The position numbers and the translations under genes are program-made. Positions 50,228-60,559 of a stretch of DNA of 64,000 bases are shown one piece after another; position 1 is the stretch's first letter; each line of letters opens with the position of its first letter. This DNA is from Bdellovibrio sp. 28-41-41 (GTDB lineage Bacteria; Bdellovibrionota; Bdellovibrionia; Bdellovibrionales; Bdellovibrionaceae). The stretch covers positions 1 to 64,000 of the forward strand of contig NCGL01000011.1 of NCBI GenBank assembly GCA_002256935.1, read 5' to 3'. A model generated the notes under the pieces. That model ran no database searches. It had not been told where the DNA came from and saw only the letters and a program-made list of their open reading frames with translations.

Positions 50228-52594
50228 ATGACAACTCCATCGGCCGACTCCTCTACGCACAATCACGACAACCATCAACACGATAGAAATTCTGGCCATG
50301 CTGTTGAAGAGATTGATCCAGTTTGTGGAATGAAGGTCGACCCCGCAACCGCAAAAGGGGGATCATCATCATTCAATGGAAAGAGTTACTACTTTTGTAG
50401 CACCAAATGCAAAACTAAGTTCGATGCGAAGCCAGACTCCTTTTTGACTTCCATTAAAAACGAACACAAACCCAAAATTCAAAATATAGAGTATACCTGC
50501 CCCATGCATCCTCAGATCAGGCAAATGGGTCCAGGGAGCTGTCCGATTTGCGGGATGGCGTTAGAGCCTGTTACAATCTCGCTGGATCACGTAGACGACC
50601 AAAGCGAATACCTGGATATGAAAAAGCGATTCTGGGTTTCTTTTGTTTTGAGTGTTCCACTTTTGTTTATAACGATGGGTGGTCGGAATCTTCTTCAGTC
50701 AATGGGAATTCATTCATCACTCAGTTCATTAGAACTAGTTCTGTCGACCCCAGTCGTTCTTTGGGGAGGATGGCCATTTTTCGTAAGATTCTGGCAATCA
50801 CTAGTAAACAAGAGTCTGAATATGTTTACTCTTATCGGTCTTGGTGTTGGAGTTGCCTATGGGTTTAGTCTTTTTGCCATTTTATTTCCGCAATTTTTTC
50901 CCGAGTCATTTAAAGATTCTATGACGGGCGAAGCAGCCCTTTATTTTGAGGCCGCAGCGGTCATCGTTACCCTTGTTTTATTAGGACAGGTACTAGAGCT
51001 ACAAGCTCGCGGGCAGACTGGGGCTGCGATTAAAGCCCTTCTTGGTTTGTCACCGAAAACAGCTTGGCGAATAAAGTCCGATGGGTCAGAAGAAGAAATC
51101 CAAATTGAAGCCATTTCGATTGGGGACACGCTTCGTGTTCGTCCCGGAGAAAAAATTCCCGTTGACGGTATTGTGATTTCTGGAAATAGCTCCGTGGACG
51201 AGTCTATGGTTACTGGTGAATCTATGCCGTCTGAAAAAAAACCTGAATCTAAAGTGGTTGCCGCGACTATCAACGGTACAGGCGCACTAGTCATTCAAAC
51301 TCAAAAAATTGGAAAAGATACTTTACTGGCACAAATTATTCAGATGGTTGCAGACGCGCAACGATCGCGCGCACCAATTCAAAAATTAGCAGATACAGTT
51401 TCTGGTTATTTTGTTCCCGCTGTTGTTTTTATTGCGGTGCTAACAGCAATTATTTGGGGAGTATGGGGTCCTGAGCCCAGGCTCGCCTACGCTATGGTTA
51501 ATGCCGTTGCGGTTTTGATTATCGCCTGCCCGTGTGCTCTAGGACTGGCTACTCCGATGTCGATCATGGTGTCTACTGGTAGAGCCGCAAAGATGGGGGT
51601 TCTTTTTAAAGATGCCGAAGCTATTGAACTACTTAGAAAAGTTGATGTACTCATTGTTGATAAAACAGGAACACTGACGGAGGGTAAGCCAAAGCTTGTC
51701 ACTGTAAAAACTCTGAGTGATATCGATGAAGGCACCCTACTTCAATTAACTGCTAGTCTTGAGCGTGAGAGTGAGCATCCGCTGGCGGCAGCAATTGTTA
51801 AAGGTGCTGAAGCCAGAAATACCGCCCTTCAAAAAACGGATGGTTTTCAATCCGTAACTGGAAAAGGGGCAACGGCGAATGTGTCCGGAAGAAAAGTGGC
51901 TGTAGGTAATCGTGCATTGATGGAGAGTTTAGGTATAGATATAAAAGAGATCGAAAACTCTGCAGATAGGCTTCGCGATGACGGTCAAACCGTCATGTTC
52001 GTGGCAGTTGATGAAAAACTGGCGGGCTTCATTGGTGTTGCCGATCCAGTAAAAGAGACGACTCCTGAAGCAATTCAGGTGCTACAAAAATTAGGTTTAA
52101 AAGTTGTCATGGTTACGGGCGATAATAAACGAACCGCCGACGCCGTAGCTAAAAAAGTTCAGGTAGATGAAGTCTTCGCAGATGTTTTGCCTCATCAGAA
52201 AGTCGAAATCGTCAAAAATTTTCAAGCATTAGGAAAAATCGTTGCGATGGCTGGAGATGGGATTAACGATGCTCCCGCATTGGCTCAAGCTCAGGTGGGA
52301 ATTGCAATGGGAACGGGAACGGACGTGGCTATGAAAAGCGCAGGTGTGACTCTAGTAAAAGGCGACTTGAAGGGAATTGTTCGAGCCCGTGAGTTAAGCG
52401 AAGCCACCATTTCTAACATCAAACAAAATTTATTCTTTGCATTTATTTACAATGCGTTCGGAGTACCTGTCGCAGCTGGAGTTCTTTATCCAGTTTTTGG
52501 CTGGCTACTAAGCCCGATGATTGCGGCCCTTGCCATGAGTCTAAGTTCAGTGTCTGTTATTGCGAATGCTTTACGATTGAAAAATTTTAAATGA
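50228..52594 (+). CDS. copA-like: P1B-1 Cu(I)-exporting ATPase with YHS and metal-binding N-terminus
   Basis: 788 residues. The His-rich start leads to a YHS domain ([29 protein letters not shown]), a zinc-ribbon-like metal domain ([20 protein letters not shown]), then the pump core: C434-P-C ([12 protein letters not shown]), [24 protein letters not shown], and YN/MSLSS in the last helices ([29 protein letters not shown]), the P1B-1 signature for Cu+. Last gene of the CsoR operon. The 70-base gap after it has only an AT-rich imperfect repeat. Confidence 0.94.
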   Translation: MTTPSADSSTHNHDNHQHDRNSGHAVEEIDPVCGMKVDPATAKGGSSSFNGKSYYFCSTKCKTKFDAKPDSFLTSIKNEHKPKIQNIEYTCPMHPQIRQMGPGSCPICGMALEPVTISLDHVDDQSEYLDMKKRFWVSFVLSVPLLFITMGGRNLLQSMGIHSSLSSLELVLSTPVVLWGGWPFFVRFWQSLVNKSLNMFTLIGLGVGVAYGFSLFAILFPQFFPESFKDSMTGEAALYFEAAAVIVTLVLLGQVLELQARGQTGAAIKALLGLSPKTAWRIKSDGSEEEIQIEAISIGDTLRVRPGEKIPVDGIVISGNSSVDESMVTGESMPSEKKPESKVVAATINGTGALVIQTQKIGKDTLLAQIIQMVADAQRSRAPIQKLADTVSGYFVPAVVFIAVLTAIIWGVWGPEPRLAYAMVNAVAVLIIACPCALGLATPMSIMVSTGRAAKMGVLFKDAEAIELLRKVDVLIVDKTGTLTEGKPKLVTVKTLSDIDEGTLLQLTASLERESEHPLAAAIVKGAEARNTALQKTDGFQSVTGKGATANVSGRKVAVGNRALMESLGIDIKEIENSADRLRDDGQTVMFVAVDEKLAGFIGVADPVKETTPEAIQVLQKLGLKVVMVTGDNKRTADAVAKKVQVDEVFADVLPHQKVEIVKNFQALGKIVAMAGDGINDAPALAQAQVGIAMGTGTDVAMKSAGVTLVKGDLKGIVRARELSEATISNIKQNLFFAFIYNAFGVPVAAGVLYPVFGWLLSPMIAALAMSLSSVSVIANALRLKNFK

Positions 52595-52664
52595 TTTATC
52601 GACTGTATTCAAACCTCTTACACGATTTATTCAACAATCGACTTAAAAGATTTAATTTTTTATT

Positions 52665-53930
52665 TTAAATTAGAAGTTTAGATACGGCTTCAATTGCTTT
52701 CAACCCTTGCCCGAAGCGTCCCATCGCTTCTTTGTGCTTCAATAACTCATTGTATGGCAAATAGCGGGCCTGAAGCTCACGAATTGATTTAAATGCGGGC
52801 CTATTAATCTGTGCCCGTATTTCCTCCTCACGTTTATCCGGAGCTACTAGATAAATTCCTTTTAATGTCGAGCCTGATGGCCCCATAGCAAGATCGAGCA
52901 TTCTTAGAATACCTGAATAGATCGATGTTGAGTGCTCAACTTCAAAAGCAGCCACAATTTTTTTATTGGCAGAGTCTATCCAGAGTATATCAATCAGTTT
53001 AATCGCATCAGTATTTATGTCTTCAGAAGTTTCAATAACGATATCTTCCAGACAGCCATCAGATAGTTTTCCACCTTGATAAGCTCGCCCTTTATCATTT
53101 GAAGCAATCCAAATCTGAAAACCCAATTGCATTCCTAAATCACGAATTATACCTTGAATCTCAGTGTGCGTAGTATCATCTAGACTGGCTTCTTTGGATT
53201 TCTCGATATTTTGCTTGGACTGCTCACGAATTTCATTTAAATCTTTTTCCCAACACTGCGAATTTGTGTTTAATTGAGGTAACTTAATTTTTTTTCCACC
53301 AATGTCAAAAAGAAATGCGGCTATGGCACCTAGATCATTCGAAAGTAACTCTCTATAGTTATGATTTAATCTCAAAATCCCCTCTCTCATAGCTAAATAC
53401 TCTTCCCAACGACCTAACTTTACTTTAGCGCCAGTAAGATTATTAAAACCAGTTACAATAGCGGTATTGAAAGGTGTAATCAGAGTCGGATGCATAAAAT
53501 AAAGTAGATTAGCAGAGGCAGGTCCTAGGCCTTTTATCTTCAGTAAATTTAACTTATTAATCGCCACTACTAGCTCATCTGCCTGACAGCAATCTAAACA
53601 GGTGGCAAGAAACCTTGCAAAAGCCAGCTTGTTTGATTGATTTTCATATATATCAGGAATTCTCATTTTTGGTTTCCAAATAAAAGCATGATCTGCACCT
53701 TTGAAAATCTGCTTCTGCTCAGAAATAGAATGAACTACAGTTTCAAGTGATGATCCCTTAAAAGTATTTCCAAACTTTTCTTGTTCTATCTCTGAAATAA
53801 CTTTTTTCACGCCAGCTCGTATTGAACGAAAATTTTTTAACCTCTCGTTCCAAAGAAACCAAGTTGAATATGTAGAATTGGGAATTTCTTTCCATAATTT
53901 TATAAGCTGCTCTGTCTTGTCATTTTGCAT
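52665..53930 (-). CDS. HhH-containing protein with PD-(D/E)XK-like nuclease domain
   Basis: 421 residues, no signal peptide. The N-terminal half has a helix-hairpin-helix-like segment (LLKIKGLGPASANLLYFMHP, LITPFNTAIVTGF). The C-terminal part resembles restriction-type nucleases: IDILWIDSANKKIVAAFEVE followed by HSTSIYSGILRMLDLAM, with Asp and Glu in the positions expected for PD-(D/E)XK. No methyltransferase or other defence gene is adjacent. It may be an orphan defence or repair nuclease. It interrupts the metal genes and looks acquired. Confidence 0.55.
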   Translation of the reverse strand: MQNDKTEQLIKLWKEIPNSTYSTWFLWNERLKNFRSIRAGVKKVISEIEQEKFGNTFKGSSLETVVHSISEQKQIFKGADHAFIWKPKMRIPDIYENQSNKLAFARFLATCLDCCQADELVVAINKLNLLKIKGLGPASANLLYFMHPTLITPFNTAIVTGFNNLTGAKVKLGRWEEYLAMREGILRLNHNYRELLSNDLGAIAAFLFDIGGKKIKLPQLNTNSQCWEKDLNEIREQSKQNIEKSKEASLDDTTHTEIQGIIRDLGMQLGFQIWIASNDKGRAYQGGKLSDGCLEDIVIETSEDINTDAIKLIDILWIDSANKKIVAAFEVEHSTSIYSGILRMLDLAMGPSGSTLKGIYLVAPDKREEEIRAQINRPAFKSIRELQARYLPYNELLKHKEAMGRFGQGLKAIEAVSKLLI

Positions 53931-54127
53931 TAAAAATTCCCTTTAAAAATACTTGTTTAATATCGGCAATTATTTATCAAATTGTGCTGGTCATTGGCCT
54001 AATAAAATAGAAACCATTAGTCATAAATTAGCTGAATTAAGGAGCGAATATCTGCTTTACCTAGGCTCTATATTTACAGAATGATTTTAGAAAGCTCACC
54101 ATCCAGTGCACATAGCGTTAGGACTTT

Positions 54128-54143
54128 TGGACACTAATTTGTA
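54128..54143 (+). promoter_or_regulatory. degenerate sigma-54-like element ahead of the broken copper-storage gene
   Basis: TGGACAC-TAAT-TTGTA keeps the GG to G(C) spacing of 12 but has T for C in the -12 box. Upstream GGAG...TTTACCT and CACA pieces loosely match the modules at 60220 and 63475. Possibly a decayed third copy. Confidence 0.3.
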
Positions 54144-54244
54144 AGAACGCTTTTACTAGTAAACAACTAACAAAGGATCTCCGATGCAAAATCAAACCAA
54201 TACGTCACTCTCAAAAACAAAAATCAGGCAAACTATCGCCGTCT

Positions 54245-54559
54245 ATGGAAGCTTCAATAGTAGCCTGTACGGACTGTTATCAAAGTTGCGCTCAACTGAT
54301 AACTTATTGCCTTCCGAAAGGTGGTAAGCACGCTGAACTTAAAGACATTCGACTGCTTTAAGATTGCGCACAAATTTGCCTGCTATCATCAGATTTTATG
54401 ATTCGACAATCTGATTTCAAAAATGTGTCTTGCGATGCGTGCGCTAAAATCTGCAATGAATGCGCTGAAAGCTGTGAAGCATTTGACAATGTTACGCTAG
54501 AAACTTCCATCTTGCCGAAATGGAAAGGCCTGGTTTTACACAATTCTTATCCGGACTGA
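54245..54559 (+). pseudogene. broken four-helix copper-storage protein (DUF326/Csp-like)
   Basis: One frame carries dense Cys spacing typical of Csp four-helix copper-storage proteins: VACTDCYQSCAQLITYC, then an in-frame TAA at 54359-54361, then DCAQICLLSSDF, SCDACAKICNECAESCEAFD. The end (LPKWKGLVLHNSYPD) no longer resembles the family, so the gene is also altered at the 3' side. A well-placed ATG with AAAGGATCT at 54184 is in another frame, which suggests a further indel. The gene looks inactivated by several changes. The 53931-54183 stretch otherwise holds only promoter-like sequence. Confidence 0.6.
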
Positions 54560-54625
54560 TATTGCTTTATAGCGACTACCGGTTAATCGAATATGAGCCT
54601 TCAAGGTAAAACAATACTTATCGTT

Positions 54626-55288
54626 TCACCCGAAGACACGAGTGATTTTTGGAAAACCACCCCAATTTCGATATCGCAAGTGAAAATAAATTATCAGACT
54701 TAAAACTGCCGCGAAAAAGCACCAAATGGAAAACAAAGCTAACTTATCGATCACAAAGGAGGTAACGAAAGCTAAAAATGCCAGACCCCCGAACATTCTA
54801 AAAAAACCATGACTTGAAAAAAAACAACTGAAGCAGGTTGTGGCAACATACAACACCATCACCGGAATCGAGTAGAAATGCGGAGACACGTATACAATAT
54901 GATGTTCAATAACCTCTGCCGCGACCGGAAAGACGACAATAAAATATAATAGGTAAAGTCCCACCGAAATCCCGATGACCCCAAAAGCCAGAATCATTTT
55001 CTTACGCCAATTAACTGCTTCTAAAATCCCAATCGCAAACGGGATGTATATCGGCCAAAGTACGTGAGAAAATACAGAATAAATATAGGTCATTACTTGC
55101 CTTAAAAAGGCTGCATCAGTATGAAAGGTCAACCAGATTACACCCTCAATGAGTTGCTGTACTCCAAACATTAGTGGAATTATTGCGATGGGGATTTCTG
55201 ATTTGGTTCTAGCTTGATTAAGCGTCGCAACTCCGACAACAGAAAGTGAAATACCAGCAACGAAACTAGCGGTAGCTGAAAAACACAC
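54626..55288 (-). CDS. membrane protein of the DUF6629 type
   Basis: 220 residues from a GTG at 55288 (AAAGGAATAAT ahead). Starts MCFSATASFVAGISLSVVGV and has about seven spans, including PLMFGVQQLIEGVIWLTFH, which match the uncharacterised MCFSATASF family. No function known. A short remnant frame in the opposite direction (54593-54703, MSLQGKTILIVSPEDT...) overlaps its end. Confidence 0.7.
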   Translation of the reverse strand: MCFSATASFVAGISLSVVGVATLNQARTKSEIPIAIIPLMFGVQQLIEGVIWLTFHTDAAFLRQVMTYIYSVFSHVLWPIYIPFAIGILEAVNWRKKMILAFGVIGISVGLYLLYFIVVFPVAAEVIEHHIVYVSPHFYSIPVMVLYVATTCFSCFFSSHGFFRMFGGLAFLAFVTSFVIDKLALFSIWCFFAAVLSLIIYFHLRYRNWGGFPKITRVFG

Positions 55289-55472
55289 TTTATATTATTC
55301 CTTTTCGTAAGGTGACGTCAGCAGCAAATTCTTTCCAACGAAAGTAACTTTGAGCAAGGCTTAATTCTTGGTCGCACTCACGTAAATTTAAAATTTTAGA
55401 CCTTAATGACAACATACTCTCCGACGGCTTAGGTAAAAAGACGAAGCATATTTCCTTCTTGGAAAACCTCGA

Positions 55473-56204
55473 TCAAACCCCTTCTAACTGAGCCACTACA
55501 AAATGCAAAGTTGGCTTTATGAGACGCGTGGCTTGAACGTTCAGGGCATGCTGCTCATGTTTTATTTTTCGATTTTTACCGACATACATCTGCAGTGTCA
55601 CCAGATCGTGCGCGTCACCTAAAACATCCTGTAAACTCTTGATCTTCGCAACTGACTTTCCTATCGCCTCTAAAGCATAACGCGTTCTTTTTAACACAAT
55701 ACGCAGCTTATGAGGTTTTATTTCGCCACGAGCACAAAGCTTTAGTTGCCGGTGGATTTTAACGATAAGTTTATCTCTCATTAGACTAAATGATGCAGGT
55801 CCGATATTTCCAATTGCATTTTCAGCATCAGCAAACTTTTTTGCTAAATCATTTCTTTTCTTTTCAGATACCAAATTTTGAATTTCTTTTTGAGCGTAGG
55901 TACGGCGAGTTTTTAAGTCAAACAATTCAAGGTCATAGTGATTCGCGTCTTGAATCGACACCTCCACCTCGCGAATCTGACCCAACGTCTTCCCGAGTTT
56001 ACGAAGGTCATGACTCAATTCCTTAAAGCGAACCGCACTCGAACTATTTTCTAAAATCCACAGTGCAACCCGGGCTCGCCGAGTGGCAAGTCGAAGCTGA
56101 TGTATCGACTTACCACTTGGTTTGCGTGATACCTTCGGTAAAATAAGCTCCACAATTCGGAATTGAGTTTTTAAATATTTGATCAAATTTTCGTGGTTTG
56201 TCAT
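55473..56204 (-). CDS. CHAD-domain protein
   Basis: 243 residues of helical CHAD fold with conserved His and basic residues ([55 protein letters not shown]). CHAD domains bind polyphosphate. The start overlaps the ATPase stop by 4 bases (ATGA), and the operon begins with a PPK2 polyphosphate kinase gene, which fits a polyphosphate-linked role in metal storage. The 184-base gap to the next gene holds nothing I can name. Confidence 0.87.
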   Translation of the reverse strand: MTNHENLIKYLKTQFRIVELILPKVSRKPSGKSIHQLRLATRRARVALWILENSSSAVRFKELSHDLRKLGKTLGQIREVEVSIQDANHYDLELFDLKTRRTYAQKEIQNLVSEKKRNDLAKKFADAENAIGNIGPASFSLMRDKLIVKIHRQLKLCARGEIKPHKLRIVLKRTRYALEAIGKSVAKIKSLQDVLGDAHDLVTLQMYVGKNRKIKHEQHALNVQATRLIKPTLHFVVAQLEGV

Positions 56205-58795
56205 GCCAAGGCCGTTTTTGCGACTGGAGTTCCTGGTTTGGCGGACTGTTTTTCTGAAGGCTGTTTTCCATTCGTATTTTTGATTCCTCTAAGTTTAATG
56301 CGCTTGAGCATGAGAGCATTGATCGCTACCACAAGAGTACTACCCGACATGGACAATGCCGCAACCTCTGGACTTAAGACAAATGGATAGAAAACTCCGG
56401 CAGCGATCGGGAACGCAATGACGTTATAGCCAACAGCCCACCAAAGATTTTGATGCATTTTTCGCAGTGTAGCTCGCGACAACTCGATCACGCCTACAAT
56501 ATCATAGGGGTCACTTTTCATAAGTACTACGTCAGCACTTTCCATCGCGACATCCGTGCCAGCACCAATCGCAATTCCCACGTCAGCTTGAGTGAGTGCC
56601 GGGGCATCGTTGACTCCATCACCAACCATCCCAACTTTTTTGCCTCCAGCTTGAAGCTCTTTTATTTTTGCGGCTTTTTGTGCTGGTAAGACGTCGGCTA
56701 AAACAGTTTCAATGCCTAGATCTGCAGCAATGCGTTTTGCTGTGGCCGCGTTGTCGCCTGTCAACATAACCACTTCAATTTTGCGTTCGCGCAGTTTTGC
56801 TACAGCATCTTTAGACGTAGGCCTGATAGCATCGGCAATGGCAATGAGGCCAATCACGCGTGAAGATTGAGACACATGAACGACGGTGCGTCCGTCTCCC
56901 TGAAGCCTTGTGGCTTCAGCTTCGAGTTGTCCAAGCGCAAGTTTCTGTGTATCCATAAGCAAACGATTTCCAAGGAATACAGTTCCACCAGCCGTTTCAG
57001 CGCGCGCGCCCATACCGTCGAGACTTTCAAAGTCTGTTGGCGCTGTGATCGTTAAATCTTTTGCACGACGTACGATCGCTTGAGCTAATGGGTGTGCTGA
57101 TCCTTGCTCGACAGCAGCGGCGGCAGCTAAAACCGTATCTTCTGTTATTCCATCAGCAGTTACTATTTCAACAACCTCGGGTTGGCCAACTGTGAGAGTG
57201 CCGGTTTTATCAAAAACGATAACGTTTAATTTCGTTGCATCTTCGAGTGCGGAAGCGTTCTTAAATAATATCCCATTTTTTGCACCTAAATCTGTACTGA
57301 CCATAATAGCCATTGGCGTTGCCAGGCCAAGCGCATCAGGGCAAGCAATAACAAAAACAGTAATGGCCATGGTTACCGCGAACAACAAAGGTTGACCAAT
57401 CCACCAGAACCAGACACCAAACGTCGCAAGACCTACAGCAATTGCAGCAATCACCAGCCACTGGGCGGCCCTGTCGGCTAAAAGCTGGGCCGGCGCTTTT
57501 GAATTCTGCGCCTCTTGCACTAATTTTACAATTTGCGCGAGTGCCGAGTCCGCACCAACTTTTGTTGCCTTATAGCGAAAGCTGCCACTTTTATTGATGG
57601 TTGCGCCAACGACATTTGATCCCGGCCCCTTCTTAACTGGCATAGACTCGCCCGTAAGCATAGATTCATCAACTAAAGATCCGCCGGACTCGATTGTGCC
57701 ATCGACTGGGATTTTACCACCCGGACGAATGACAACAATCTCACCGGCTAAAACTTCTGCCGTTGGAACTTCTACTTCTGCACCATTTCTGATAACTGAC
57801 GCCTTTGCGGGAGTCAGATTCATGAGAGCTTTGATTGCCGAGGACGCGCCTGCACGGGCTCGCATTTCTAACCAGTGACCGAGCAAAATAAAAACTAAAA
57901 GGACCGAGACAGCTTCAAAAAATTGCCCGCCACCTTTAAAGAAAAACGTAGCTCCGACACTAAAAAGGTATCCGGTGCCAACGCTCAATACAATCAGCGC
58001 AGCCATTCCCAAAACACCCTTCTTAACGGCTCGCCAAGCAGAAACAAAAAATGGCCAGCTTGGGTAAAGTATCGCTGCACTGGCTAGAAAAAAAAGCCAA
58101 AGATTGAGGTTTAATCCAAAAGGTGGTGACGGTGGTTTGAACATTTCTCCCATCGGAGCGTAAATAAATATTGGAATAGTAAAGACCAAACAGATCCAAA
58201 AACGATTGCGCATATCGCGAACCATAGAATCCATGTTTTGTCCCGCGCCGTGACCCATGTCGTGAGCCATCTCTGATTTATTAGACAACCCGCTTTCTTT
58301 CTTATGGCCTGCGTGTTCATCTGTCTTCGCGTCGTCGGCAGAAGATTTATTTCCTTCTTTTTTATTTTCTGTTGCTGGTTTCTCAGACGGTTTATTTGAA
58401 TCAACTTTCGCTTTTGCCTCGGGTTCTGTCGATTTGTCAGCCGATGGGGCCTTAGACGGAGATCCTACTGGATTTTTTATCGCTGACTTAACCGGTAATG
58501 GGGCCGGTGCTGCTTTTGCTTGCGGCCTGGCTTCTATTGGGTGTTTATGTTCCGGCTCGCTCTTACTCTCAGGCTTTGTTCCAGTTTTATCTTCTGATTC
58601 AATCTCTGCGTGGCGCACAGCTGCTTTTATATCAGAAACTTCAAGTTGAGTTTCGTCATAGCGTACAGTTGCACTTCCTGCAGCAAAGTTAACTGTTACA
58701 CTTTCGACCCCTGGTACTTTACCAATTCTTTTTTCTACACCACGTACACTTAGCACCGATAGCATATCGTGGACTTCAATAACGCTGGTTTTCAC
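56201..58795 (-). CDS. CopB-like P-type ATPase with CPD motif and Cys-less HMA domain
   Basis: 864 residues. The N-terminal domain has the HMA fold ([30 protein letters not shown]) but the metal-binding CXXC is replaced by DMLSVLSV. A Pro/Lys/Glu linker and HDMGHGAG follow. The transmembrane motif is C485-P-D487 ([16 protein letters not shown]) instead of CPC or CPH. The last helices ([31 protein letters not shown]) resemble P1B-3 pumps (MSxST). [11 protein letters not shown] and [13 protein letters not shown] are intact, so it is probably active. Substrate uncertain; copper is the first guess. Confidence 0.88.
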   Translation of the reverse strand: MKTSVIEVHDMLSVLSVRGVEKRIGKVPGVESVTVNFAAGSATVRYDETQLEVSDIKAAVRHAEIESEDKTGTKPESKSEPEHKHPIEARPQAKAAPAPLPVKSAIKNPVGSPSKAPSADKSTEPEAKAKVDSNKPSEKPATENKKEGNKSSADDAKTDEHAGHKKESGLSNKSEMAHDMGHGAGQNMDSMVRDMRNRFWICLVFTIPIFIYAPMGEMFKPPSPPFGLNLNLWLFFLASAAILYPSWPFFVSAWRAVKKGVLGMAALIVLSVGTGYLFSVGATFFFKGGGQFFEAVSVLLVFILLGHWLEMRARAGASSAIKALMNLTPAKASVIRNGAEVEVPTAEVLAGEIVVIRPGGKIPVDGTIESGGSLVDESMLTGESMPVKKGPGSNVVGATINKSGSFRYKATKVGADSALAQIVKLVQEAQNSKAPAQLLADRAAQWLVIAAIAVGLATFGVWFWWIGQPLLFAVTMAITVFVIACPDALGLATPMAIMVSTDLGAKNGILFKNASALEDATKLNVIVFDKTGTLTVGQPEVVEIVTADGITEDTVLAAAAAVEQGSAHPLAQAIVRRAKDLTITAPTDFESLDGMGARAETAGGTVFLGNRLLMDTQKLALGQLEAEATRLQGDGRTVVHVSQSSRVIGLIAIADAIRPTSKDAVAKLRERKIEVVMLTGDNAATAKRIAADLGIETVLADVLPAQKAAKIKELQAGGKKVGMVGDGVNDAPALTQADVGIAIGAGTDVAMESADVVLMKSDPYDIVGVIELSRATLRKMHQNLWWAVGYNVIAFPIAAGVFYPFVLSPEVAALSMSGSTLVVAINALMLKRIKLRGIKNTNGKQPSEKQSAKPGTPVAKTALA

Positions 58796-58797
58796 TG
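58605..58797. repeat. direct repeat copy 1 (HMA-like coding segment)
   Basis: About 190 bp encoding the Cys-less HMA domain of the ATPase, roughly 85% identical by eye to 59036-59228, at an offset of 431 bp. It reflects tandem duplication of the domain. Confidence 0.7.
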
Positions 58798-58809
58798 TCG
58801 CCGACCTTT

Positions 58810-59226
58810 CTAATGAGAATGTTCTTTTGAGTCTTCCGCAACCTTCGGAGTTTCTGTTTTTGCATTTTCGTCAGGTGGCTCATTCGCGGGCGTGGTTGTC
58901 CTAGCTTCGGGACTGTCTTCGACTTGGGCTTTGGCCTGAATTGGCTCGGGCGGCGGCGATGTGGCGACCTCTTTGGAAACTGAACCTGGTGCATCGTTTT
59001 TTTCTAGCTTGGGATCAGATTCTTCAGTTTCAGAGCCAAGCTGGTGAACAGCTGCTTTGATTTCTGAGGCTTTAAGGCTGGTTTCGTCGTAGCGTACAGT
59101 AGCACTTCCTGCAGCAAAGTTAACTGTGACACTTTCAACACCGGCGACTTTGCCAATTATTTTTTCTACTCCAATCACACTTAGCACCGATAGCATATCG
59201 CGGACTTCAATAACACTTGTTTTCAT
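58810..59226 (-). CDS. stand-alone Cys-less HMA-like protein with Pro/Glu tail
   Basis: 138 residues. The first 65 are nearly the same as the N-terminus of the ATPase behind it ([40 protein letters not shown]), with no metal-binding cysteines. The rest is a low-complexity acidic/Pro tail ending HSH. It lies 14 bases before the ATPase start. It probably interacts with the pump rather than carrying metal in the usual CXXC way. Confidence 0.75.
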   Translation of the reverse strand: MKTSVIEVRDMLSVLSVIGVEKIIGKVAGVESVTVNFAAGSATVRYDETSLKASEIKAAVHQLGSETEESDPKLEKNDAPGSVSKEVATSPPPEPIQAKAQVEDSPEARTTTPANEPPDENAKTETPKVAEDSKEHSH

Positions 59227-59228
59227 TT
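59036..59228. repeat. direct repeat copy 2 (HMA-like coding segment)
   Basis: Partner of 58605-58797. Both copies keep the replaced metal motif, so loss of the Cys pair predates the duplication or is characteristic of this family. Confidence 0.7.
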
Positions 59229-59241
59229 TCTGACCTTTCTG

Positions 59242-60192
59242 TTAGGGCGTTTCATTTTCCAAAAGTTCTTTAGCTTCAAGCAGGTGTTTCATGTGCTCAT
59301 CACTCACGGTTGGATATTTCAAATTGAGGGATTTAAGTTTTTCGACAATCACGTCGGCGACAACTGTACGAGTGAACCACTTATTGTCTGCCGGAATGAT
59401 GTACCAAGGAGCATGCTCGGTACTCGTGTGATTTAAAGTGTCTTCAAAGGCGTTCATGTAGTCGTCCCAATGTGCTCGCTCTTTCGCATCATTAATTGAA
59501 AATTTCCAATTTTTCTCTGGAGTGTTGATACGCGAAAGCAAGCGGCGCTTTTGTTCATCTTTGGAAAGATTGAGAAAGAATTTCAGAACGACGATTCCAT
59601 TCCTCGAAAGATACTTTTCAAAATTGTTGATTTCTTCAAAACGATGCTTCCAAATATTTTTACCTTTGGTTTCCGGTGGCAACCTTTGCGAATCAAGAAT
59701 CTCTGGGTGGACGCGCACAACTAGAACTTCTTCGTAGTAGGAACGGTTGAAAATGCCGATTCCTCCACGTTCAGGCAAAGCCTTCATATTCCGCCAGAGA
59801 AAGTCGTGACTGAGCTCTTCCGCCGATGGAGCTTTGAAGGAATGGACTTGTGTGCCCTGAGGGTTCACGCCAGACATCACATGTCTAATCACGCCATCTT
59901 TACCTGCAGTATCCATCGCCTGCAGCATGACAAGCACTGCATATGTATTCTGGGCATAGAGGATGTCCTGGTATTTTGCTAGTCGCTTAACGTCTTTCCG
60001 AAGTTTAACGGAAGCTTCATCCTTGTCTTTATAGTGGCTCGTAAATCCAGGGTCATAATCTTTTAAGCTAATTTTTTTTCCAGGCGGAACAATAAAGTGA
60101 TCGTGATTGACGGTCTTGGATCCCTTCAAATGATGCTTATGATGCTTATGATCTTTATGATTTGTCGGATAACTTGTTTCGAGGGTGCTCAC
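59242..60192 (-). CDS. ppk2-like: polyphosphate kinase 2 family protein
   Basis: 316 residues from the GTG at 60192; AAGGAGAAAC sits just before it and would lie inside a longer frame. A His/Lys-rich start (HKDHKHHKHHLKG) leads to the PPK2 core: Walker A LQAMDTAGKDGVIRHVMSG, FLWRNMKALPERGGIGIFNR, SYYEEVLVVRVHP, FFLNLSKDEQKRRLLSR. It transfers phosphate between polyphosphate and nucleotides. It heads an operon with a CHAD (polyphosphate-binding) gene and a metal ATPase, suggesting polyphosphate-assisted metal tolerance. Confidence 0.9.
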   Translation of the reverse strand: MSTLETSYPTNHKDHKHHKHHLKGSKTVNHDHFIVPPGKKISLKDYDPGFTSHYKDKDEASVKLRKDVKRLAKYQDILYAQNTYAVLVMLQAMDTAGKDGVIRHVMSGVNPQGTQVHSFKAPSAEELSHDFLWRNMKALPERGGIGIFNRSYYEEVLVVRVHPEILDSQRLPPETKGKNIWKHRFEEINNFEKYLSRNGIVVLKFFLNLSKDEQKRRLLSRINTPEKNWKFSINDAKERAHWDDYMNAFEDTLNHTSTEHAPWYIIPADNKWFTRTVVADVIVEKLKSLNLKYPTVSDEHMKHLLEAKELLENETP

Positions 60193-60219
60193 GTTTCTCC
60201 TTGAGTTGGGGTATTTTGA

Positions 60220-60339
60220 CACGCCAAACGAGGAGTTTTACCTCTAAGTCAAACGGAGCCTACGTTCAGAGTCTTCAAAACGGACTGCATGGTGATTGAT
60301 AGCACAGAGTGTGCCGACTCTTTTGGATCTGCTTTTGCA
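60220..60339 (+). promoter_or_regulatory. sigma-54 promoter module A with conserved upstream block
   Basis: -24/-12 element TGGATCTGCTTTTGCA at 60324-60339 (GG and GC 12 apart). The 100 bases upstream match module B at 63475-63592: AACGAGGAG.TTTACCTCTA, AAACG.AG, TTCAGAGTCT, CACA, TGCCGA. The predicted start at about 60350 lies 39 bases before the small ORF at 60389. The upstream block is probably the activator site and also lies ahead of ppk2 on the other strand. Confidence 0.6.
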
Positions 60340-60388
60340 ACCCTAAAGAAAGTAAGGAAACTAAATCTAAGATTAACAAGGAGCATTT

Positions 60389-60559
60389 ATGAATTCGAAA
60401 AAAAACGAGACTAAGAGTAATAAGAACAATCTAGGGCAGTCACCAGTTAGCGATAAGCATTCGCCAGCTGAACATCAAAAGTTTCTTGCTGCTCAAAAGG
60501 CAAATACAAAAGTCGCCGCAGAAAAGTCTGACAAAAGGGACTCGGTTACAAAAAAATAA
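60389..60559 (+). CDS. 56-residue hydrophilic protein
   Basis: An open frame starting ATG at 60389 with a perfect AACAAGGAGCATTT ribosome site, reading MNSKKNETKSNKNN..., HQKFLAAQKANTKVAAEKSD and ending VTKK. Very hydrophilic, Lys/Asn-rich, no signal or membrane part. Driven by sigma-54 module A. Could be a small stress protein; function unknown. The 60560-60768 gap after it shows no gene I can support. Confidence 0.55.
   Translation: MNSKKNETKSNKNNLGQSPVSDKHSPAEHQKFLAAQKANTKVAAEKSDKRDSVTKK

Noticed and set aside
54358-54543. Minus-strand 61-residue frame
   Set aside because: Antisense of the Cys-rich copper-storage remnant; no ribosome site.
52665-55288. Insertion sequence or integrase causing the gene decay here
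   Set aside because: No transposase or integrase frame and no terminal repeats or target duplications were seen.
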